Shown piece after piece: positions 55,904 through 64,000 of a stretch of DNA of 64,000 nt (positions are counted from its first letter, which is position 1; the number at the start of each line of letters is the position of its first letter). The stretch comes from Cellulosilyticum sp. (GTDB lineage: Bacteria; Bacillota; Clostridia; Lachnospirales; Cellulosilyticaceae): the NCBI GenBank assembly GCA_017941635.1, contig JAGAVZ010000175.1, positions 16,018 to 80,017 of the forward strand. Direction: 5' to 3'. The position numbers were made by a program, and so were the translations under genes. Under the pieces are notes generated by a model, which was given only the letters and a program-made list of their open reading frames with translations, did no database searches and was not told where the DNA came from.

Positions 55904-56147
55904 ATAAAAAGTTAAGCATAATAGAGATTAAAGTAGTAAAAAAAGCAACGAGAATGGGCAAGCGATCTTTTAAAAGGAAATACAAGCAAAATGAGGTAAG
56001 GCCAATGCCTAAAAAAATAAAAGAAAGATAGCTACCTAGGGATAAGAAAAAATTTATTTCTATGTATAGGAAGCAGAAAGTTATTGCAGCTAAAGTGGTA
56101 TTGTATAATTTATAATAGTCTACGTGTTTGCTTTTGATAGATTTCAT
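55902..56147 (-). CDS. Small hydrophobic membrane protein (81 residues)
   Basis: The ATG at 56147 is chosen because AAGGAGG lies 5 nt before it on the minus strand; the frame is open further upstream without a site. The protein starts MKSIKSKHVDYYKLYNTTLA and has two or three membrane segments (ITFCFLYIEINFFLSLG, LSFIFLGIGLTSFCLYFLL, ILVAFFTTLISIML). Family not recognised. It is convergent with the rplT operon and divergent from the PuuR-like gene. Confidence 0.65.
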   Translation of the reverse strand: MKSIKSKHVDYYKLYNTTLAAITFCFLYIEINFFLSLGSYLSFIFLGIGLTSFCLYFLLKDRLPILVAFFTTLISIMLNFL

Positions 56148-56363
56148 ATGAACCTCCTTATAAAAAGAAATTAATATAAAATATGATAAATAAAATAAAA
56201 ATATGCACATGAATAATGGACAGGTTCAAGATTAAAGAAAAACACAAGAGTAGTATTAAAAAAACTCCATAAGATAATATTAAATAGAATGGTTTTTTTA
56301 GAATGAAAGAAAGTATATACTAAACAAATTATTTGGTATGAATAAATATTTACTGTTTTACTG

Positions 56364-56392
56364 TTGACGGATAAAGTAAAATTAAGTATAAT
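56364..56392 (+). promoter_or_regulatory. Promoter of the PuuR-like/pot operon with direct repeats
   Basis: TTGACG (56364-56369), 17-bp spacer, TATAAT (56387-56392). Two adjacent copies of TTACTGTT (56350-56357, 56358-56365) run into the -35 box and may be the site of the neighbouring regulator. A further A-rich/T-rich hairpin lies near 56260-56300. No gene in 56148-56470. Confidence 0.6.
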
Positions 56393-56470
56393 TTTGTAGG
56401 ATTAGTTTAATGACTGTAAACAAAAAGTTTATATATATAGGGAATAAAAAGAGAAAAGGAGGAATAGGCG

Positions 56471-57010
56471 GTGGATATTGGGGCTAAAATTAATCAGCTT
56501 CGTAAAAAGAATGGATTAACTCAAGAAGAGTTGGCAGATCGTTGTGAACTTTCAAAAGGGTTTATTTCTCAAGTTGAAAGAGGATTAACATCACCATCTA
56601 TTGCAACACTTATAGATATATTGGAGTGTTTAGGAACCAATCTTAAAGATTTCTTCAATGAAACAAGCCAAGAAAAAATTGTTTTTTCTAAGCAAGATAT
56701 TTTTGAAAAAGAAGATAAAGAACATGGCAATATGATTAGTTGGTTGATTCCTAATGCACAAAAAAATGATATGGAGCCTATACTCATACATTTAGACCCA
56801 GGTGGGAAATCTATAGTACAGGCACCACATGAAGGTGAAGAATTTGGTTATGTAATTGCTGGAAATATATATGTACATTTAGGAAATAAAAAGTTCAAAG
56901 CTAAAAAAGGCGATAGTTTTTATTTTAGACCAACGAGCGATCACTATTTACAAAATACAGGTAAGACGAAAGCAACAATCCTTTGGGTTGCGACACCACC
57001 AAGTTTTTAA
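56471..57010 (+). CDS. XRE-family regulator with cupin domain (PuuR-like)
   Basis: 179 residues. GTG start, 7 nt after AAAGGAGGA. Helix-turn-helix domain at 1-60 (IGAKINQLRKKNGLTQEEL, LSKGFISQVERGLTSPSIATLIDIL) and C-terminal cupin at about 105-175 (HEGEEFGYVIAGNIYVHLG, GDSFYFRPTSDHYLQNTG). This architecture is known from PuuR-type repressors that sense polyamines. It lies 15 bp before potA, so it should regulate the polyamine transporter. Confidence 0.9.
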   Translation: MDIGAKINQLRKKNGLTQEELADRCELSKGFISQVERGLTSPSIATLIDILECLGTNLKDFFNETSQEKIVFSKQDIFEKEDKEHGNMISWLIPNAQKNDMEPILIHLDPGGKSIVQAPHEGEEFGYVIAGNIYVHLGNKKFKAKKGDSFYFRPTSDHYLQNTGKTKATILWVATPPSF

Positions 57011-57025
57011 AGGAGTAATGAAGTA

Positions 57026-58081
57026 ATGAGTGAATTTAAAATGGGCAATGATTATATCATAGATCTAAAAAATATTACAAAACAATATGGTGATAATGTT
57101 GTACTAGACAATATTAATATGTACATCAGACGTAATGAGTTTTTAACACTACTTGGACCAAGTGGATGTGGAAAAACGACTTTACTTAGAATTATTGGTG
57201 GGTTTGAAGAATGTAGTAACGGAGAAGTTTTATTTGAAGGAGAAAACATTGCAAAGTTACCTCCTTATAAAAGAAAGATTAATACAGTATTCCAAAAGTA
57301 TGCACTATTCCCTCATATGAATGTAGAAGAGAATATTGCATTTGGACTGAATATCAAAAAAATGGATAAACAAGTGATTAAAGAGAAAGTAAAAGAAATG
57401 CTTGAACTTGTAAATTTACAAGGTTATGAAAAGCGTTCTATAGATTCTCTTAGTGGGGGGCAACAACAACGTATTGCCATCGCTAGAGCACTTGTTAATG
57501 AACCAGAAGTGCTTTTATTAGATGAGCCACTTGGTGCACTTGACCTTAAGCTTAGAAAAGGGATGCAAGCAGAGCTAAAACGTATTCAACAAAAAGTTGG
57601 CATCACATTTATCTTTGTTACCCATGACCAAGAAGAAGCTTTAACCATGTCAGATACGATTGCTGTTATGAACGGTGGGAAAATTCAGCAAATCGGAACA
57701 CCAGTAGATATTTACAATGAACCAAAGAATGCTTTTGTTGCAGACTTCATTGGTGAAAGTAATATTTTAGTGGGTCTAATGAAAAAAGACTATCTTGTAA
57801 ACTTCCACAATGTAGACTTTACTTGTGTAGATGCAGGTTTTGGTGACAATGTAGAAGTAGATGTAGTGGTGAGACCAGAAGATATCAAACTGGTACCAGT
57901 AGAAGAAGGTATGTTACAAGGAACTGTAAAATCAGTTACTTTCAAAGGGGTTCACTATGAAATGATGATTGAAGCAGACCACTTTACTTGGACAGTACAT
58001 TCTACACAAATGGCATCGGAAGGTGAACAAGTTGGCCTTGTGATTATGCCAGAAGATATTCACATTATGAAAAGGAGATAA
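57026..58081 (+). CDS. potA: Spermidine/putrescine ABC transporter, ATP-binding protein
   Basis: 351 residues. Walker [18 protein letters not shown], signature [20 protein letters not shown], Walker [20 protein letters not shown] and switch His in FVTHDQEEA. The C-terminal TOBE domain (about 270-350, [12 protein letters not shown]) is typical of PotA. It powers polyamine import through PotB and PotC. Operon with the regulator upstream and permeases downstream. Confidence 0.95.
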   Translation: MSEFKMGNDYIIDLKNITKQYGDNVVLDNINMYIRRNEFLTLLGPSGCGKTTLLRIIGGFEECSNGEVLFEGENIAKLPPYKRKINTVFQKYALFPHMNVEENIAFGLNIKKMDKQVIKEKVKEMLELVNLQGYEKRSIDSLSGGQQQRIAIARALVNEPEVLLLDEPLGALDLKLRKGMQAELKRIQQKVGITFIFVTHDQEEALTMSDTIAVMNGGKIQQIGTPVDIYNEPKNAFVADFIGESNILVGLMKKDYLVNFHNVDFTCVDAGFGDNVEVDVVVRPEDIKLVPVEEGMLQGTVKSVTFKGVHYEMMIEADHFTWTVHSTQMASEGEQVGLVIMPEDIHIMKRR

Positions 58082-58084
58082 GAG

Positions 58085-58897
58085 ATGAATAGAAAATCTT
58101 TAGCATATCCGTACTTGATATGGGCAGCGATTTTCATCATCGTTCCTCTACTACTGATTGTATATTTCAGCTTTTTTGTAGATGGACAGTTTACGCTTGC
58201 CAACTACCAAAAGTTTATGGAAGACTATTACATTGTAGCGATGATGCGTTCTATCGGATTTGCATTTATTAGTACAGTGATTTGTTTAGTACTAGCGTAT
58301 CCACTTGCTATGATTTTAGCAGGTAGGGATATGTCTAATAAGAGTATTATTTTATTACTTGTTATTTTACCAATGTGGATGAACTCATTGCTTAGAACCT
58401 ATGCATGGGCAAACTTACTTGAAAATAACGGTGTTATTAATAATATGTTAAATGCCATGGGATTACCATCGGTGAAATTCCTTTATGGGAATTTTGGGGT
58501 TATCTTTGGGATGATTTATAACTTCTTCCCATTCATGGTACTTCCAATTTACAATGCACTTGTAAAAATTGATCATAAATTAATTGAAGCCTCTTATGAC
58601 TTAGGAGCAGATAAATGGACAACATTTAAGAAGGTTACGCTGCCACTTAGTATGCCAGGTGTGATTACAGGGATTATCATGGTATTTATGCCAGCCCTTA
58701 CAACTTTCCTCATTACAAGACTTCTAGGTGGAGGAAAAGTTATGCTCATTGGTAATATTATTGAAGAGCAGTTTACAAGAACAGGAGACATGGGATTCGG
58801 TTCAGCTGTTTCTATGATTTTAATGATTATTGTCCTTATTACTTTAGGGTTCATGTCACGTAAAGGGGCATTAGATGAAGAAGGAGGACTATTCTAA
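58085..58897 (+). CDS. potB: Spermidine/putrescine ABC transporter permease PotB
   Basis: 270 residues, six spans. YPYLIWAAIFIIVPLLLIVYFSF at the N-terminus, LPMWMNSLLRTYAWANLLENNGVINN, and the EAA loop LIEASYDLGADKWTTFKKVTLPLSMPG. Start 3 bp after the potA stop, and the stop overlaps the potC ATG by one base, so coupling is likely. Confidence 0.94.
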   Translation: MNRKSLAYPYLIWAAIFIIVPLLLIVYFSFFVDGQFTLANYQKFMEDYYIVAMMRSIGFAFISTVICLVLAYPLAMILAGRDMSNKSIILLLVILPMWMNSLLRTYAWANLLENNGVINNMLNAMGLPSVKFLYGNFGVIFGMIYNFFPFMVLPIYNALVKIDHKLIEASYDLGADKWTTFKKVTLPLSMPGVITGIIMVFMPALTTFLITRLLGGGKVMLIGNIIEEQFTRTGDMGFGSAVSMILMIIVLITLGFMSRKGALDEEGGLF

Positions 58898-59676
58898 TGA
58901 AATGGATTAAACGTAGTTATTTGAGTTTAATTTTACTCATTATGTATGCTCCTGTAGCCGTTTTAATGATATTTTCATTTAATGACTCTAAACTTCCTAT
59001 TTGGAAAGGCTTTACCACAGATTGGTATACGAGAGTATTTAGTGATACAGGAATTCAACAAGCGTTACTTTATACGCTTACTGTAGCAGTAGTTTCTTCA
59101 TTAGTAGCGACTGTGATTGGAACATTAGCAGCTATGGGGATTCACCGTATGACAGGTTGGCAAAAGCGTTTAGCCATTAATGTTACTTACATCCCAATGC
59201 TCAGTCCAGATATTGTGATTGGTATCTCGTTGATGATGCTTTTTAACGTACTGCACATCCCATTTGGATTACCATCACTCATTATTTCGCATATTACATT
59301 TAGTATTCCATATGTTATTTTTGCTGTTATGCCAAAGCTGAAACAGATGAATTATAACTTATATGAGGCTGCTTTAGACTTGGGTGCAACACCAGGATAT
59401 GCGTTTAAGAAAGTTATTTTACCAGAAATCATGCCAGGTGTACTTTCAGGAACATTTATTGCCTTTACATTATCAATCGATGATTTCGTAGTCAGCTTCT
59501 TCAATACAGGAGCTGGGGTAGATACACTACCTATTAAAATTTATGCAATGGCAAGAAAAGGGGTTAACCCAACAATTAATGCTGTATCTACTTTAATGTT
59601 TGCAACAATTATTATTGTTCTTTTAGTAAGTAATATTAAAGCAAACCAAAAAGTAAAAGAAGCAAAGATGGAATAA
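58897..59676 (+). CDS. potC: Spermidine/putrescine ABC transporter permease PotC
   Basis: 259 residues, six spans. LSLILLIMYAPVAVLMIFSFNDS, IPMLSPDIVIGISLMMLF and the EAA loop LYEAALDLGATPGYAFKKVILPEIMPG, then FTLSIDDFVVSFFNTG, all typical of PotC. It forms the channel with PotB. AAGGAGGA in the end of potB precedes the ATG. Confidence 0.94.
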   Translation: MKWIKRSYLSLILLIMYAPVAVLMIFSFNDSKLPIWKGFTTDWYTRVFSDTGIQQALLYTLTVAVVSSLVATVIGTLAAMGIHRMTGWQKRLAINVTYIPMLSPDIVIGISLMMLFNVLHIPFGLPSLIISHITFSIPYVIFAVMPKLKQMNYNLYEAALDLGATPGYAFKKVILPEIMPGVLSGTFIAFTLSIDDFVVSFFNTGAGVDTLPIKIYAMARKGVNPTINAVSTLMFATIIIVLLVSNIKANQKVKEAKME

Positions 59677-59681
59677 ACAAT

Positions 59682-59720
59682 GCAATATATCACTACAATA
59701 AGTAGTGGTATATTGCTTTC
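59682..59720 (+). terminator. Hairpin between potC and potD
   Basis: GCAATATATCACTA (59682-59695) pairs with TAGTGGTATATTGC (59703-59716), then TTTCTTTCG. It could terminate or attenuate the transcript ahead of potD. Confidence 0.7.
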
Positions 59721-59904
59721 TTTCGTCTAGTCCAATTTATATAAAAAGTAACTCACATGAAAAATAGTATGTAATGAAGTATGAATTCACATAGAAAGAT
59801 TTAAATACAAGTTATTGGTATTTTTCAAAGGGTTTTTAAAGAAGAAAAATACTCATACTACATAATAAGTTGAGGTAAAAAAATAGGAAAGGTGATATGA
59901 AAAA

Positions 59905-60963
59905 ATGAAAAGAACTGTAAAAAAATTACTAAGTTTAGTAGCAGTAGGTGCAATGGGATTAAGCTTCGTAGGATGTTCATCTGGCGGAGAAAATGGAAAA
60001 GTTGTTGTTTATAACTGGGGAGACTATATTGATCCAGCAGTTAATAGTATGTTTACCAAGGAAACAGGCATTAAAGTAGTTTACTCTGAATACGCCAACA
60101 ATGAAGAAATGTATGCAAAAGTAGAGCAAGGCACAGGAAACTATGACGTTTTATTCCCTTCAGACTATATGATTGAAAAAATGATTAATAATGATATGCT
60201 TCAAAAATTAGATTTAAGCAAAATTCCTAATGCAGCTAAAATTGATGCTCAATTTAAAAACTTACCATATGACCCAAATAATGAGTATTCTATTCCATAT
60301 ATGTGGGGAACAATGGGGATTGTTTACAATACAACAATGGTGCATGAGCCAGTAGATAGTTGGGATATTTTATGGGATAGCAAATATGATGATCAAATCT
60401 TTATGTATGATAGTGAAAGAGATTCAATCATGGTTGCCTTAAAGAAATTAGGTTACTCAATGAATACAAGAGATGAAGCACAGTTAGAAGAAGCTAAAAA
60501 TCTTTTAATTGAACAAGCGCCACTTGTGCTTGCTTATGTAGGCGATGAAGGTAAAAATAAAATGATTAACGGTGAAGCAGCCTTAATGCTTGCATGGGCT
60601 GGTGATGCAATGGTTATGTTACAAGAAAATCCAGACCTTGCTTATGCTATTCCAAAAGAAGGGTCTAACTGGTTCGTAGATGGTATGGTTATTCCTAAAA
60701 ATGCTGAAAACGTAGAACAAGCATATCAATATATTAACTTCTTATGCAGACCAGATATTGCAGCTATGAATGCTGAATATATTGGTTACTCAACACCAAT
60801 TAGTGAAGCAAGAGAACTTTTACCAGAAGATATTAAAAATAGTAAAGTTGCTTATCCAGATGCTTCTGTATTACAAAATCCAAAGATGGAAATATTTAAT
60901 GACCCATCAGATGTGATTAGTTTATATAGTTCTATTTGGACACAAGTAAAAGCCTCTAACTAA
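59905..60963 (+). CDS. potD: Spermidine/putrescine-binding lipoprotein PotD
   Basis: 352 residues. Lipobox cysteine at residue 24 (LSFVGCSS). The mature start VVVYNWGDYIDPAVNSMFTKETGIKVVYSEYANNEEM and YDVLFPSDYMIEKMI, SIPYMWGTMGIVYN and MLAWAGDAMVM are characteristic of PotD. It captures polyamines outside the membrane for PotABC. 228 bp of spacer with a hairpin separate it from potC, unlike the tight spacing upstream, so it may also have its own promoter. GGAAAGGTG precedes the ATG region. Confidence 0.95.
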   Translation: MKRTVKKLLSLVAVGAMGLSFVGCSSGGENGKVVVYNWGDYIDPAVNSMFTKETGIKVVYSEYANNEEMYAKVEQGTGNYDVLFPSDYMIEKMINNDMLQKLDLSKIPNAAKIDAQFKNLPYDPNNEYSIPYMWGTMGIVYNTTMVHEPVDSWDILWDSKYDDQIFMYDSERDSIMVALKKLGYSMNTRDEAQLEEAKNLLIEQAPLVLAYVGDEGKNKMINGEAALMLAWAGDAMVMLQENPDLAYAIPKEGSNWFVDGMVIPKNAENVEQAYQYINFLCRPDIAAMNAEYIGYSTPISEARELLPEDIKNSKVAYPDASVLQNPKMEIFNDPSDVISLYSSIWTQVKASN

Positions 60964-61047
60964 AATTTTCTACAAAGAATCTTCTAAAATGCGGTTTAAT
61001 ACACTATTTTGGGATATAATAAAGAAAAAATGATTGGGGGCAGTTCA

Positions 61048-61446
61048 ATGTTAAAAGATGAAAACAGCAAGGATTTACAAGAATTAAATTTACTGGATTC
61101 AGATGACAAATTTGTTATTTCAGATGAAGATTATGAGGACTATGATGATTACGATGAATTCTTCGATGAAGAAGATGATGTGTTAGATTTTTCTAAGCCT
61201 GAGAGTAGTGCAGGTTCTTGGACATCATTAGTCCTTGGGATTATTTCTTCATTAGGATGGTTTATGCCAATTATTGGTTTACCTGTGACAATCGTAGGTA
61301 CTGTACTTGGTGCAATTAATATGAAGAGTCGTAAATCTAGAGGTGTTGCAATTGCAGGATTTGTAGTCAATGTTGTATTCTTATGTGCAACAATTGCAAA
61401 AGGTATTGTAGACATCGTTATGTATGCAAAAAGACGTAACAAATAA
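61048..61446 (+). CDS. DUF4190-like membrane protein with acidic N-terminus
   Basis: 132 residues from the ATG at 61048, 7 nt after a GGGGG run; upstream in-frame ATGs lack a site. The first 50 residues are extremely acidic (DEDYEDYDDYDEFFDEEDD). Two membrane segments follow (SLVLGIISSLGWFMPIIGLPVTIVG and GVAIAGFVVNVVFLCATIAKGI) separated by GAINMKSRKSR, the DUF4190 arrangement. Function unknown. It lies 84 bp after potD and may be read from the same transcript. Confidence 0.7.
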   Translation: MLKDENSKDLQELNLLDSDDKFVISDEDYEDYDDYDEFFDEEDDVLDFSKPESSAGSWTSLVLGIISSLGWFMPIIGLPVTIVGTVLGAINMKSRKSRGVAIAGFVVNVVFLCATIAKGIVDIVMYAKRRNK

Positions 61447-61463
61447 ATAAAAAATGATTTTAG

Positions 61464-61530
61464 AAATGTGCTTTCCTTATAATAGTGCTATTAATGAGCT
61501 AAATATCTATTATAAGGGAGCATATTTTTA
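61464..61530 (+). terminator. Terminator after the DUF4190-like gene
   Basis: AAATGTGCTTTCCTTATAAT (from 61464) pairs with ATTATAAGGGAGCATATTT (to 61527) with wobbles and mismatches, followed by TTA and T-rich DNA. Confidence 0.8.
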
Positions 61531-61685
61531 TTTTCAGCAAGTTATATAAAGATATTAAGTTAGAAATAAAATAAACTTTTGGAGGATAGGAAGAATAGAT
61601 TAAAGTTACAGATTATACGACAAACTTCACCTTTTATCTAATAATCGCATATGATATGGTAAGGGCTTATAAAGGGGGAGTAAGA

Positions 61686-62024
61686 GTGTATAGACATGTT
61701 ATTATTATCAATAGTGATACACTTGGAAGAGGAGATGAGGGTGTAGGGCAAACGTTGCTAGGTACTTTTTTAAGAAAGGTATTGGCACATCCAGACAGGC
61801 CTGATGCTATAGTCTTTTATAATTCAGGTGTAAAATTATTAACGAGACAGTCTTATTATTTGGATATTCTAGATGCCCTAGAAAGAAGTGGTGTTGAATT
61901 ATTAGCATGTGGAACCTGTGTATATAAAGTTTGTGGTCAACATTCATTAGCAGTAGGTAGAATCTCAAATATGGATGAAATTACAGATATTATCATAGGT
62001 ACTAGTAAAGTAATCACACTTTAA
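61686..62024 (+). CDS. DsrE-fold protein, equivalent to the C-terminal domain of YedF
   Basis: 112 residues from the GTG at 61686, behind AAGGGGGAG; the ATG at 61656 has no site. VIIINSDTLGRGDEGVGQTLLGTFLRKV, AIVFYNSGVKLLTRQS, GVELLACGTCVYKVCGQ and LAVGRISNMDEI are the blocks of the DsrE-like C-terminal domain in YedF, a sulfurtransferase-like protein linked to selenium metabolism. The N-terminal TusA-like domain of YedF is absent, so this is a stand-alone domain. Partner and substrate unknown. Cysteines in ACGTC may be functional. Confidence 0.8.
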   Translation: MYRHVIIINSDTLGRGDEGVGQTLLGTFLRKVLAHPDRPDAIVFYNSGVKLLTRQSYYLDILDALERSGVELLACGTCVYKVCGQHSLAVGRISNMDEITDIIIGTSKVITL

Positions 62025-62090
62025 TCATGTTTTCTTGAATAGATAGGAAACAAATAAATCATACTAATAGTGGAAGTAATAAGAATCAAA

Positions 62091-62151
62091 ATAAACGCTA
62101 TGATATAGAATCGTGACCAAAGATGGCATGAATTCCAATCATAGCGTTTAT
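62091..62151. terminator. Bidirectional terminator hairpin
   Basis: ATAAACGCTATGA (62091-62103) pairs with TCATAGCGTTTAT (62139-62151). The inner part also forms GAAT / ATTC pairs. It lies between convergent genes. Confidence 0.8.
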
Positions 62152-62238
62152 TTAGTTAATTAAATAAGTGTCATATAGGTAAATCAGTATATATAATATA
62201 TCATGCAATACAATTATTATGAATAGAGTTGCGGTTGT

Positions 62239-63258
62239 TTAGTAATCCTCTCTTATTTCATGAATATGTGTAACTAAATCTTCAATAGTTGTTAAAATAG
62301 TAGGGACATCCACTTTATTAATTTGAGTTGTTGATTGTTGAATCATGGTTTGTGCACTATCTGTTGAGAGAGAAAGTAATGATTTCTGTGTACGAGGCCA
62401 AGTTGTATAGGCATTTGCTTCAGATGTGATGACACGGATAGGAATATCGCCTAAAGTTTGGCCAGCTTCGATCGCTGCAAGAATGACATCTGCGTTATCT
62501 GTAACTTTTAGTTTCTCAGCAATCACATTACGATTCCAGTTCTTTTCAAGACCGATTCCAATATTGAGATGGCGCAGCTCATCAGAAAGTTCTGGATTAT
62601 CATTTAATGTATTTTTTGTGAAATCACTATTTTTCATAAGGCGTAAAACGCCAGTATTGCGTAAGGCGTTAGTCATGAAAGACTCAATAATCATAATGTT
62701 ATTATAGTCTGAGCAAAATGAAGGAGAAGCCCCTTCGATAAAAACAATACCAGCTACATCTTCAGGATAAAGTTGGGCATAACGAATTGCTTCTAGTGAT
62801 GCCATTCCTTGAGCAACATAAATAAAGGGCTCAAGATAAGTGTCTTCATCCCCTGGAACATCATCCACATGTAAAAGTGTGTGAATCTCTTCGCAAATGG
62901 TATCAATATCTCTTGACTTACTTGTACAATCGCTCCAACCATAACCTGGTCGGTCATAAACCATTACACGATTTTCTTTGGATAAAGCACTATGTAATGG
63001 GTATAAATCTACATAAGGTGCATTCACCCCAATATCAGATGTAAAAACAATAGGTAAATCACTATTACCTGATTCATATAGGTGCATGTTCACACCATCT
63101 ATATCAACTAGACGCCCCATACGTCCTAAATTACTTGCATTATAACAAATTCCAATTTGTTGATAAATAATACCTATGACCAAAAGGCCTAATATAGTTA
63201 AAGGTACTAAACGTTTTCTTAATTTTTCTTTTTGTCTACTCGTTCTTTTGATTTTCAT
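62239..63258 (-). CDS. Membrane-anchored alpha/beta-hydrolase-fold protein lacking catalytic residues
   Basis: About 339 residues from the ATG at 63258 (GAAGGGA lies 12 nt upstream); a GTG at 63279 is the alternative. A basic N-terminus precedes one membrane span (LVPLTILGLLVIGIIY), so the domain is extracytoplasmic. The hydrolase fold is clear: VDIDGVNMHLYESG, VMVYDRPGYGWSD and AIRYAQLYPEDVAGIVFIEG. The nucleophile elbow, normally GHSMG-like, reads AQGMA, with glycine in place of serine. The region usually holding the catalytic histidine reads STTQINKVD without histidine. It is probably a non-enzymatic or altered member. Convergent with the YedF-like gene. Confidence 0.8.
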   Translation of the reverse strand: MKIKRTSRQKEKLRKRLVPLTILGLLVIGIIYQQIGICYNASNLGRMGRLVDIDGVNMHLYESGNSDLPIVFTSDIGVNAPYVDLYPLHSALSKENRVMVYDRPGYGWSDCTSKSRDIDTICEEIHTLLHVDDVPGDEDTYLEPFIYVAQGMASLEAIRYAQLYPEDVAGIVFIEGASPSFCSDYNNIMIIESFMTNALRNTGVLRLMKNSDFTKNTLNDNPELSDELRHLNIGIGLEKNWNRNVIAEKLKVTDNADVILAAIEAGQTLGDIPIRVITSEANAYTTWPRTQKSLLSLSTDSAQTMIQQSTTQINKVDVPTILTTIEDLVTHIHEIREDY

Positions 63259-63443
63259 CTTGCGCTTGAATCCCTTCACTAAATTCTAAAAAATAATTAT
63301 ATCTCTTTTTACAACTTATTATAGCATATTTATTGGGAAAAGTTGAATGGGAAATAAACGAATTTATAATGACCTGCCCTAGTAATCTGTGATACAATGA
63401 AAGAAGCTAAAGAAATAAAACTAAAGGAGTGAATGGAATAGAC

Positions 63444-64000
63444 ATGAATCAATTCGTACAGCTTTTACAAACAGAGCTCCCTAAAGATATAATTTTTGAA
63501 AATGAACTAATGAAGAACTATACAACTTTTAAGATTGGAGGGACAGCAGATGTGGTGCTTAAACCAAAATCTTATGAAGAAGTATCTAAGGCCGTTAAAC
63601 TTTGTAAGGAAAATCAAATTCCTTACTATATTTTAGGCAATGGAAGTAATTTACTTGTAGCAGATGAAGGCTATAGAGGTGTGATTATTCAAATCTATAA
63701 TCAACTTGCAGATGTTGTAGTAGAAGGAAATAAAGTAACAGCACAAGCAGGTGCATTACTTTCTAAAATTGCAACAAGAGCTATGGAAAATAGTTTGACA
63801 GGATTAGAGTTTGCACATGGTATTCCAGGTACATTAGGTGGTGCTGTGGTGATGAATGCAGGTGCATATGACGGCGAAATGAAAAATGTACTTATGACAT
63901 GTAATGTATTAGATGAAGAAGGAAATATTCTTACATTATCTAATGAAGCATTAGAATTAGGTTATCGCACAAGTATCATTCAAAAGAAAAATTACATCGT
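63444..64000 (+). CDS. murB: UDP-N-acetylenolpyruvoylglucosamine reductase, N-terminal part (runs off window)
   Basis: 185 codons are visible and the frame is open to the window edge. ENELMKNYTTFKIGGTADVVLKP, YYILGNGSNLLVADEGYRG, GLEFAHGIPGTLGGAVVMNAGAYDGEM and LGYRTSIIQ are the FAD-binding and active-site blocks of MurB, which makes UDP-MurNAc for peptidoglycan. The ATG at 63444 is chosen as the family-like start; AAAGGAG lies 14 nt upstream, and an in-frame GTG at 63429 overlaps it. Confidence 0.95.
   Translation, partial: MNQFVQLLQTELPKDIIFENELMKNYTTFKIGGTADVVLKPKSYEEVSKAVKLCKENQIPYYILGNGSNLLVADEGYRGVIIQIYNQLADVVVEGNKVTAQAGALLSKIATRAMENSLTGLEFAHGIPGTLGGAVVMNAGAYDGEMKNVLMTCNVLDEEGNILTLSNEALELGYRTSIIQKKNYI

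Overview
This window comes from the chromosome of a low-GC, endospore-forming, anaerobic Firmicute of the class Clostridia. The evidence is the AT-rich base composition, strong AGGAGG-type ribosome binding sites, T-box, L-box, purine and L20 leaders, spore genes (a SASP, YtxC, a Spo0E-like peptide, a PdaB-type deacetylase) and a reverse rubrerythrin. A plant-polysaccharide-degrading relative of Lachnospiraceae/Cellulosilyticum would fit, but that placement is inference. No phage, transposase, CRISPR array, rRNA or tRNA gene was seen.

Layout. 1-8.5 kb: the 3' end of ligA, proA, a YjeM-type amino-acid permease, reverse rubrerythrin, a PadR regulator facing a monooxygenase-fold protein, a scar where two broken genes are joined (membrane-protein 5' fragment plus DNA-methyltransferase 3' fragment), and a BMP-family lipoprotein. 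8.6-12 kb: a probable transcription unit of an ATC-hydrolase-like protein, a GH13 amylase-family enzyme, a small EamA transporter and histidinol phosphatase. 12.3-18.3 kb: the Leloir galactose genes, galK-galE-galT on the minus strand facing a LacI-type regulator and galM, with a candidate shared operator. 18.4-21.4 kb: NlpC/P60 hydrolase, UV-damage endonuclease, spore-type polysaccharide deacetylase. 21.4-30.3 kb: a galactan/galacto-oligosaccharide locus (LacI regulator, two ABC permeases, binding lipoprotein, cytoplasmic GH53, GH42), closed at both ends by near-identical terminator hairpins. Galactose released here would feed the Leloir genes about 6 kb away.

30.3-39.9 kb: Spo0E-like peptide, SSB-like protein, YgjP-type peptidase, cobalamin adenosyltransferase, dapA-dapB behind a lysine riboswitch, a SASP, a CNNM/CBS protein, a methyltransferase, Hsp33 and YtxC. 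40-52.5 kb: two threonyl-tRNA synthetase genes, each with its own T-box leader; between them lie an MFS transporter, a two-component system and a guanine-riboswitch-controlled xanthine permease plus xpt. 52.8-64 kb: glpK, the infC-rpmI-rplT operon with L20 leader and AUU start, a PuuR-like regulator with potABCD, a DUF4190-like protein, a YedF C-terminal-domain protein, a membrane-anchored alpha/beta hydrolase that has lost its catalytic residues, and the 5' end of murB.

The most notable observation is the thrS pair. The T-box leaders and the N-terminal TGS/editing halves are clearly paralogous, while the catalytic cores belong to visibly different lineages, which suggests a domain replacement. 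No entirely new multi-gene system was recognised; most of the window is ordinary housekeeping and carbohydrate metabolism.
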